Shown: positions 57,231 to 64,000 of the stretch, piece after piece | How positions within the stretch are numbered: the stretch's first letter is position 1 | Layout of the letters: each line of letters begins with the position of its first letter | Assembly: GCF_003182095.1 (NCBI RefSeq) | Contig: NZ_QGTJ01000003.1 | Span: 248,001 to 312,000 of the forward strand | Direction of reading: 5' to 3' | Source of the DNA: Plasticicumulans acidivorans | GTDB taxonomy: Bacteria > Pseudomonadota > Gammaproteobacteria > Competibacterales > Competibacteraceae | DNA length: 64,000 nt | Notes under the pieces: generated by a model | Database searches by the model: none | Told to the model about the DNA's origin: nothing | What the model saw: the letters and a program-made list of their open reading frames with translations, nothing else | Position numbers and translations under genes: made by a program

Positions 57231-58742
57231 TCAGCTGTCGGCGTAGACCTCGACGCGGTTGCGTCCGTTGCGCTTGGCGTCATAGACCGCCCGGTCGGCG
57301 TTGCGCACCAGCGTTTCGGCGTCGGCGTAGACGGCGCCTTCGTTGTGCGTCGCCAGCCCCACCGAAATGGTGACGTTGATCGCTTCTCCACTCGGCAGAT
57401 TGATCGGCCGGTTGGCGACATCGGCGCGCAGGCGCTCAAGCATCATCCGCGCTGAATCGCGGCGGATGCCCGGCAGTACGATGACGAACTCCTCACCGCC
57501 GTAGCGGGCGACGACGTCGGAATAACGCGCCTGACTCATCAGACGATTGACGACCTCGCGCAGCACTTCGTCACCGGCCTGATGCCCCCAGGTGTCGTTG
57601 ACCTTCTTGAAGTAATCGAGATCGATAAACGCCACCGACAAGGGCCAGCCGCCGTCTTCGGCCAGCCGGAACTCACGGGCCAGGGTTTCTTCCAGGTAGG
57701 CGCGGTTGAAGGCGCCGGTGAGGCCATCGCGCCGCGTGCGCTCCTCCAGCAGACGGGCGCGCACGGCCATCTGCTCGGCCTGCAGACGCGCCTCGGCGGC
57801 TTCATGGATGATCTGCAGATTGCGCACCAGCAGCACTTCGCGGGCATGGTCGAGCACGGCGCGCACGCGCTGCGGATCGACCAGCTCGACCTCGAACAGG
57901 GCTGACATTTCCGGCGTCTGCGCACCAATCTCGTCGATCAGCTCATGCACGGTGGCGGCATCGAAGCCGAGCAGCTGCTGCGCGAGTTCGCCGATGCGAA
58001 ACGTCAGCCCGGGATCGTCGGTATCGCTCAGCCAGATATCGGCGAGCCAGCCGGCCAGTGTGATGCAGGCGATGCCCAGTACTTCGTCGTGCGCGCCGCT
58101 GATGTCATCCCGCGTGCGGGCATGGCTCAGGCGCACGGCACGGACCAGGGAATCCGGCATGCCCCACTGTTCCAACATCCAGGCGCCGACCTCGGCGTGA
58201 TCGCAGTTGAACTCCTCGTGCTCCGAAGCGATGAGCAGCTCGTGCTCCATCCCCCAGGCGATCACGCGGGTGTAGGCCTCGCTGGCCACGGCATCGAGCA
58301 CCAGCATGCCGATATCCTGCAGCAGTCCCGCGAGGAACAGGTCGTCATAACGCCGCACGCCGGCACGCCGGCCGATGACGCGGCTGGCCATACCGCACAG
58401 CAAGCAGCGCTGCCAGTAACGCCGATAATCCATGCCGCTGCCCGCCGGTGCACCGAAGGCCCCGACCAGCGAGAAGCTCAAGGCGAGCGTCAGCGCCGAA
58501 TTCAAGCCAAGCAGCATCAGGGCCTGACGCAGGTTGTCGACCTTGCGCCGCTGGGCGTAGAGCGGGGAGTTGGCGATGCGCAACAGCTTGGCCGCCAGTG
58601 CCGGGTCCAGAGCAACGACCTCCGCCACCTCAGGCACACCGGCCTCCGGATCGCGCCCCAGTTCAACCACCTTCATCGCGACCGTCGGCAGCGTAGGCAG
58701 ATCCGGGCACAGTTGCAGGCGGCGCAGCAAGGCCTCATCCAT
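57231..58742 (-). CDS. HDOD-GGDEF signalling protein (probable diguanylate cyclase)
   Basis: The 503-residue cytoplasmic protein has an HDOD domain (about 15-215; LPTLPTVAMKVVEL, LDPALAAKLLRIANSPLY) and a helical linker. A GGDEF domain (about 345-500) follows, with the active-site GGEEF at 415-419 and the inhibitory RxxD site at 406-409 (RYSD). Both points suggest an active, product-inhibited diguanylate cyclase. With a PilZ gene in the flagellar region, it may feed c-di-GMP control of motility, though the two are 12 kb apart. The start at 58742 has a GGAGA site. Confidence 0.92.
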   Translation of the reverse strand: MDEALLRRLQLCPDLPTLPTVAMKVVELGRDPEAGVPEVAEVVALDPALAAKLLRIANSPLYAQRRKVDNLRQALMLLGLNSALTLALSFSLVGAFGAPAGSGMDYRRYWQRCLLCGMASRVIGRRAGVRRYDDLFLAGLLQDIGMLVLDAVASEAYTRVIAWGMEHELLIASEHEEFNCDHAEVGAWMLEQWGMPDSLVRAVRLSHARTRDDISGAHDEVLGIACITLAGWLADIWLSDTDDPGLTFRIGELAQQLLGFDAATVHELIDEIGAQTPEMSALFEVELVDPQRVRAVLDHAREVLLVRNLQIIHEAAEARLQAEQMAVRARLLEERTRRDGLTGAFNRAYLEETLAREFRLAEDGGWPLSVAFIDLDYFKKVNDTWGHQAGDEVLREVVNRLMSQARYSDVVARYGGEEFVIVLPGIRRDSARMMLERLRADVANRPINLPSGEAINVTISVGLATHNEGAVYADAETLVRNADRAVYDAKRNGRNRVEVYADS

Positions 58743-58919
58743 TACTGATCTCCGTTGGGCAGCCGGCCCCGACTGAACGTCAGGCCGACCAGCCGGATGG
58801 CCGCGGATGGACAACCTCCACCCGCACTCACAAACTCGGAATCAATTCATCACAAAACTAATGTTCGTCGCAGGCTGCTGCATGCCAGCCTAGACCGTCA
58901 AGCCTCGGCAGAACCGAGC

Positions 58920-58957
58920 AAAAATACAAAAAAGGGAAGGCTCGCCGCCTTCCCTTT
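58920..58957 (-). terminator. Intrinsic terminator of the ilvBNC operon
   Basis: A perfect 11-bp stem (58931-58941 with 58947-58957) with a 5-nt loop is followed on the minus strand by TTTGTATTTTT. It lies 56 nt past the ilvC stop and faces the right way. Confidence 0.92.
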
Positions 58958-59013
58958 CGTCATGACTGCGCATTCCCGCGCAGCACGATATTGCACCCTG
59001 TCGGGCGCGTGAA

Positions 59014-60036
<1,023 letters not shown>

Positions 60037-60089
60037 CTATGGAAAACGGGGTGCCGGCAACGCCGGTCGACCCCGGAATGGGGATGAAT

Positions 60090-60584
60090 TCAGACGTGCA
60101 GACCCTTCGGTCCACGGGAGATGCCGGTGACGCCGGAGCGCACGACTTCGACGACGTTCTCAGCGCCGAGGGTGGCGAGGAAGGCGTCGAGCTTGTCGCT
60201 CGGACCGGTCATCTCGGCGGTATAGGTGCTGTCGCTGACGTCGAGCATGCGGCCGCGGAAGATGTCGGTCAGGCGATACATCTCGGCGCGCTGCTCGTGC
60301 GTGGCCGCACGCACCTTGACCAGCATCAGCTCGCGTTCGATGTGACCGCCTTCGGTCAGATCGACCAGCTTGACCACGTCGATCAGCTTGTTCAGCTGCT
60401 TGACGATCTGTTCGACGATCTGCTCGTTGCCGCGCGTCACCAGCGTCAGCCGCGACAGCGAAGCGTCCTCGATCGGCGCGACGGTGAGGGACTCGATGTT
60501 GTAGCCACGGGCCGAGAACAGACCGGCGACACGGGACAAGGCACCGGATTCGTTTTCCAGCAGGATCGAAATGATGTGTCGCAT
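60090..60584 (-). CDS. ilvN: Acetolactate synthase small (regulatory) subunit
   Basis: This 164-residue regulatory subunit activates the large subunit and gives valine feedback inhibition. It has an N-terminal ACT domain (MRHIISILLENESGALSRVA, then GYNIESLTVAP) and a second domain ending SRGPKGLHV. It begins 2 nt after ilvB ends. The IlvN/IlvH distinction cannot be made from sequence alone; it could equally be called ilvH. Confidence 0.96.
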   Translation of the reverse strand: MRHIISILLENESGALSRVAGLFSARGYNIESLTVAPIEDASLSRLTLVTRGNEQIVEQIVKQLNKLIDVVKLVDLTEGGHIERELMLVKVRAATHEQRAEMYRLTDIFRGRMLDVSDSTYTAEMTGPSDKLDAFLATLGAENVVEVVRSGVTGISRGPKGLHV

Positions 60585-60586
60585 GA

Positions 60587-62329
60587 TTACACCAGGATCA
60601 TCCCTTCTTCGTGCACGTTCTTCATCGCATCGCGCCCGGCGAGCAGCATCTCGTTCTGGCCGCCACCGGAGGGGATCATCGGGTACACGTTCTCTTCCGG
60701 ATCGGTCAGGAAGTCGAGGAACACGGTGCGGTCCTTCAGCGCGAACGCTTCACGCAGGGCACCTTCGACGTCCGCCGGTTTTTCGATCTGCATGCCGACG
60801 TGGCCATAGGCTTCGGCCAGCTTCACGAAGTCGGGCAGCGCTTCCATGTAGGACATGGAATAACGCTTCTCGTAGAAGAACTCCTGCCACTGGCGCACCA
60901 TGCCCAGGTAGCGATTGTTCAGATTGACGATCTTCACCGGCGTCGAGTACTGCTTCATCGTCGACAGTTCCTGCAGCATCATCTGGATGCTGCCCTCACC
61001 GGTGACGCAGGCGACATCGATGTCCGGAAACGCGAACTTCGCCCCCATCGCCGCCGGCAGGCCGAAGCCCATCGTGCCCAGCCCGCCGGAGTTGATCCAC
61101 TGCCGCGGCCGGTCGAACAGGTAGTACTGCGCCGCCCACATCTGGTGCTGGCCGACGTCGGAAGTGACGATGGCCTGACCGTTGGTCACCTTGTAGAGCT
61201 GCTCGACGACGTACTGCGGCTTGATGATCGTGTCGCTGCCGCGATAGCTCAGCGACTTGATCGCGCGCCATTCATCGATCTGCTGCCACCAGCGGCCGAT
61301 GGCCTCGGCGTCGGGCTTGAGGTTTTCCTCACGCAGCACGGTGATCATCTGCCGCAGGACATTGGGTACCGCGCCGACGATCGGCAGCTCGACCGGCACG
61401 TTCTTCGAGATCGACGAGGGGTCGATGTCGATGTGAATGATGCGGGCGTTCGGGCAGAACTTTTCGAGGTTGCCGGTCACGCGGTCATCGAAGCGGGCAC
61501 CGACGGCGAGCAGCACGTCGCACTGGTGCATCGCCATATTCGCTTCGTAGGTGCCGTGCATGCCGAGCATGCCGACGAACTGACGGTCGGTCGCCGGATA
61601 GGCGCCCAGCCCCATCAGCGTGTTGGTGATCGGGTAGTTCAGCGCCCGCGTCAGCTCGATCAGCTCCTTGGAGCCATCGGAGAGAATGACGCCGCCACCG
61701 GTGTAGAGCATCGGCCGGCGTGCCTGCGCCAGCAGCTCGACGGCCTTGCGAATCTGACCGGCGTGCCCCTTCACCGTCGGGTTGTAGGAGCGCATCTTGA
61801 TCTTCTTCGGGTACTCGAACGCCGCCTTGGCGCCGGTCACGTCCTTCGGCAGATCGACCAGCACCGGACCGGGTCGACCGGTCGTGGCGATGTAGAACGC
61901 CTTCTTGATCGTCTCGGCGAGATCGGCGACATCCTTGACCAGGAAGTTGTGCTTGACGCACGGCCGCGTGATGCCGACTGAATCGACTTCCTGGAACGCA
62001 TCGTTACCGATCAGCTTGGTCGGCACCTGCCCCGACAGCACCACCAGCGGCACCGAGTCCATGTACGCCGTCGCGATGCCGGTCACGGCGTTGGTCACGC
62101 CAGGCCCTGAAGTCACCAGTACGACACCGGGCTTGCCGCTGGCACGGGCGTAGCCGTCCGCGGCATGTGCGGCCGCCTGCTCGTGACGTACCAGTACATG
62201 CTTGACGTCGTTCTGCCCATGCAGGGCATCGTATATATGCAGCACTGAGCCACCGGGGTAGCCGAACACCAGTTCGACTCCCTCTTCTTTCAGGCAGCGG
62301 ACGACGATCTCGGCACCGGTGAGTTCCAC
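60587..62329 (-). CDS. ilvB: Acetolactate synthase large subunit
   Basis: This TPP- and FAD-dependent enzyme condenses two pyruvates, or pyruvate with 2-ketobutyrate. The 580-residue protein has [43 protein letters not shown] and the TPP motif [13 protein letters not shown] (Glu in place of the usual Asp). The acceptor-specificity Trp is present in LGMVRQWQ. The GTG start at 62329 has an AGGAG site 9 nt upstream. It may also be called ilvI. It is the true enzyme of the amino acid pathway and contrasts with the YerE-like gene at 20353-22053. Confidence 0.97.
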   Translation of the reverse strand: MELTGAEIVVRCLKEEGVELVFGYPGGSVLHIYDALHGQNDVKHVLVRHEQAAAHAADGYARASGKPGVVLVTSGPGVTNAVTGIATAYMDSVPLVVLSGQVPTKLIGNDAFQEVDSVGITRPCVKHNFLVKDVADLAETIKKAFYIATTGRPGPVLVDLPKDVTGAKAAFEYPKKIKMRSYNPTVKGHAGQIRKAVELLAQARRPMLYTGGGVILSDGSKELIELTRALNYPITNTLMGLGAYPATDRQFVGMLGMHGTYEANMAMHQCDVLLAVGARFDDRVTGNLEKFCPNARIIHIDIDPSSISKNVPVELPIVGAVPNVLRQMITVLREENLKPDAEAIGRWWQQIDEWRAIKSLSYRGSDTIIKPQYVVEQLYKVTNGQAIVTSDVGQHQMWAAQYYLFDRPRQWINSGGLGTMGFGLPAAMGAKFAFPDIDVACVTGEGSIQMMLQELSTMKQYSTPVKIVNLNNRYLGMVRQWQEFFYEKRYSMSYMEALPDFVKLAEAYGHVGMQIEKPADVEGALREAFALKDRTVFLDFLTDPEENVYPMIPSGGGQNEMLLAGRDAMKNVHEEGMILV

Positions 62330-62587
62330 GGCTGAGGTCTCCTATGCGAGATGACAGATTGCGGTTGACGGCGGCCTCGGGCCGCGCAGACTAGCCTTCG
62401 TCGGTGTGAGGACCTGGCCTGGCGTCGGGTATTGCCCGTCAGGCTCCGCGCTGCGGGAAAGGCTGGATCGTCGGCGGGTTCGGTCACACGGTACGGACCG
62501 CGCAAACTATCCGCTCGACCGATGCAGGTCAAGGCGCAGCGCCGACAACGACAGCTCACTCGTCCTTGTGATCAGGGGAGATCATGC

Positions 62588-63013
62588 ATGCTTGAACGTC
62601 TAGCGATCCTGTGTACGGCGGCGACCTTCGCGCTCACCGCACAGGCTGGTGTGTACAAATGGCAGGATGCCGAAGGACATACCCACTATTCATCTTCACC
62701 GCCGCGCAACTCGCAGGCGCAGGAGATCAACGTCCGCGCCGGCACCGGCACCCCCGAGGCTCAGCCACCCGCACAAACGCCGCCGCCAACGCCCACAGAC
62801 GAAGGCAGCAATGCTGGTGGCCAGTCCGACGCCGACACTCCGCGCAATCAGGATGCCTGCACCAAAGCCCGCGAGAACGTGCGCATACTCGAAAGCACGC
62901 AGCCGGTCACGATCGAAGGTCAGGACGGTAAGCCGGTATTGCTTGACGACACCGCACGGGCACGCGAACTGGAGCGGGCACGCAAGGGCGTCGAGTACTT
63001 CTGCCATCCATGA
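62588..63013 (+). CDS. DUF4124 domain protein, exported
   Basis: The 141-residue protein has a signal peptide (MLERLAILCTAATFALTAQA) followed at once by the DUF4124 core VYKWQDAEGHTHYSSSPP. A Pro/Gln-rich middle and a helical end with two cysteines follow. The family is common in proteobacterial envelopes and its function is unknown. The ATG at 62588 has an AGGGGAG site. It is divergent from ilvB, with about 260 nt between the two, where no firm promoter was recognised. Confidence 0.8.
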   Translation: MLERLAILCTAATFALTAQAGVYKWQDAEGHTHYSSSPPRNSQAQEINVRAGTGTPEAQPPAQTPPPTPTDEGSNAGGQSDADTPRNQDACTKARENVRILESTQPVTIEGQDGKPVLLDDTARARELERARKGVEYFCHP

Positions 63014-63149
63014 TGCAGGACGCACGTCCAGCGACGCCGTCGAGCGAATACGGCCGATGCCTGTCATCGATCCCGTCCCGTGAAGCAGCGCGCTACACTG
63101 CGCGCCGCTTCACCGCCTAGGCCGGCCTACCCGGAGACATCGACCCCTC

Positions 63150-64000
63150 ATGCGCGTATCTCGCTTCCCCCTTTACACCCTCAAAGAAACCCCGGCCGAC
63201 GCCGAGGTCATCAGCCACAAGCTCATGCTGCGCGCCGGCATGATCCGCAAGATCGCCGCCGGTGTTTACACCTGGATGCCGCTCGGCCTGCGCGTGCTGC
63301 GCAAGGTCGAAGCCATCGTGCGCGAGGAGATGGATGGCATCGGCTGCCTGGAAATGCTGATGCCGGCCGTACAACCGGCCGAGCTGTGGCAGGAATCCGG
63401 GCGCTGGCAGCAGTACGGCCCCGAGCTGCTGCGCCTGAAGGACCGCCATGATCGCGACTTCTGCTTCGGGCCAACGCACGAGGAGGTCGTCACCGACCTG
63501 TTCCGTCGCGAAATCAAGAGCTACAAGCAACTGCCGGTGGCGTTCTACCAGATTCAGACCAAATTCCGTGACGAGGTCAGGCCACGCTTCGGCGTCATGC
63601 GCGCACGCGAGTTTCTGATGAAGGACGCCTACTCCTTCCACATGGATCGCGAATCGCTGCAGGCGACCTACGATGCGATGTACGGCGCCTACATGCGCAT
63701 ATTCTCGCGCCTGGGGCTCGATTTCCGGCCGGTCATCGCCGACAACGGGTCGATTGGTGGCAGCGGCTCGCAGGAATTCCACGTCCTCGCGGCCTCCGGC
63801 GAGGATGACATCGCCTTCTCTAACAGCAGCGACTACGCCGCCAACGTCGAGATGGCCGAGGCCATAGCGCCTGTCGAAGGGCGTCCGGCACCGACGCAGG
63901 ACATACTCCGGGTACACACACCGGGCGTGAAAACCATTGCCGACCTGTGTGCCTTCCTCAAGCTGCCAGCGCAGCAGACGGTCAAGGCAATCGTCGTCGA
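63150..64000 (+). CDS. proS: Prolyl-tRNA synthetase, N-terminal part (cut by window edge)
   Basis: ProS charges tRNA-Pro. The visible 283 residues start [20 protein letters not shown] and have the class II motif 1 region ([16 protein letters not shown]), FCFGPTHEE, and the motif 2 block [20 protein letters not shown]. From about residue 225 the editing (INS) domain begins, as in the bacterial long type. The remainder is right of the window. Confidence 0.97.
   Translation, partial: MRVSRFPLYTLKETPADAEVISHKLMLRAGMIRKIAAGVYTWMPLGLRVLRKVEAIVREEMDGIGCLEMLMPAVQPAELWQESGRWQQYGPELLRLKDRHDRDFCFGPTHEEVVTDLFRREIKSYKQLPVAFYQIQTKFRDEVRPRFGVMRAREFLMKDAYSFHMDRESLQATYDAMYGAYMRIFSRLGLDFRPVIADNGSIGGSGSQEFHVLAASGEDDIAFSNSSDYAANVEMAEAIAPVEGRPAPTQDILRVHTPGVKTIADLCAFLKLPAQQTVKAIVV

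Noticed and set aside
58421-58428. GCCGATAA, an exact sigma-28 -10 box on the plus strand
   Set aside because: It lies inside the minus-strand HDOD-GGDEF gene, has no matching -35 box at the right distance and no plus-strand gene downstream.
62330-62587. Leader-peptide attenuator before ilvB
   Set aside because: The region has small inverted repeats, but no short reading frame rich in Leu, Val or Ile codons and no hairpin with a U-run towards ilvB.

Overview
The window comes from a GC-rich bacterium, most likely a gammaproteobacterium. The flg genes follow the gammaproteobacterial order, flgA and flgB are fired by divergent sigma-54-type promoters, and fliC and flgM carry near-identical sigma-28-type promoters. 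A queG / nnr-tsaE-amiC neighbourhood and an ilvB-ilvN-ilvC operon fit the same group. A PEP-CTERM hydrolase implies an exosortase system elsewhere in the genome. The genus cannot be fixed from sequence alone. No rRNA, tRNA, CRISPR array, transposase or prophage gene was seen.

Layout. (1) 1-3.2 kb, minus strand: fliD (cut by the left edge), flaG and a flagellin gene with a tandemly duplicated variable domain. (2) 3.2-28.1 kb, minus strand: about 17 genes for building and attaching unusual sugars, most joined by 4-nt start/stop overlaps. Read from the promoter-proximal end these are pseB, pseC, a short NeuB-like synthase, a PseF-PseG-like fusion and a methyltransferase, which point to a pseudaminic/nonulosonic-type acid. 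Then come a YerE-like thiamine-diphosphate enzyme, rfbF, rfbG, rfbH and a reductase, which point to a CDP-3,6-dideoxyhexose that may be two-carbon branched. After these are a radical SAM enzyme, a family 2 glycosyltransferase, an SDR, a repeat-containing metalloprotease with a composition break, an ATP-grasp enzyme, a GH57-like protein, and a 1329-residue TPR/GT-B protein that stands directly before the flagellin promoter. The natural reading is a flagellin glycosylation factory. (3) 28.1-42.4 kb, minus strand: flgL, flgK, flgJ, a SPOR-domain gene, flgI, then flgH to flgB. Two plus-strand genes (a membrane protein and the PEP-CTERM GDSL hydrolase) sit between flgI and flgH and break the usual flgHI pair. 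(4) 42.4-45.0 kb, plus strand: flgA, flgM, flgN and a PilZ-like gene. (5) 45.0-64 kb: housekeeping genes ppc, queG, nnr, tsaE, amiC, purL, a SirB2-like gene, an HDOD-GGDEF regulator, ilvBNC, a DUF4124 gene and the start of proS.

How it fits together. Sigma-54 sites would start the rod/hook genes (flgB operon, flgA, probably flgI) and sigma-28 sites the late genes (fliC, flgM). FlgM would hold sigma-28 until the hook is complete. The sugar genes start 10 nt after flgL, so nucleotide-sugar production is probably transcribed with the hook-junction genes and ready when flagellin is made. The TPR/GT-B protein resembles in design the Caulobacter flagellin glycosyltransferase FlmG and is the best candidate for sugar transfer to flagellin. 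The least ordinary parts are the combined Pse-like and yersiniose-like pathways without a visible PseH, the duplicated TPR/GT-B protein, the mosaic metalloprotease and the broken flgH/flgI locus.
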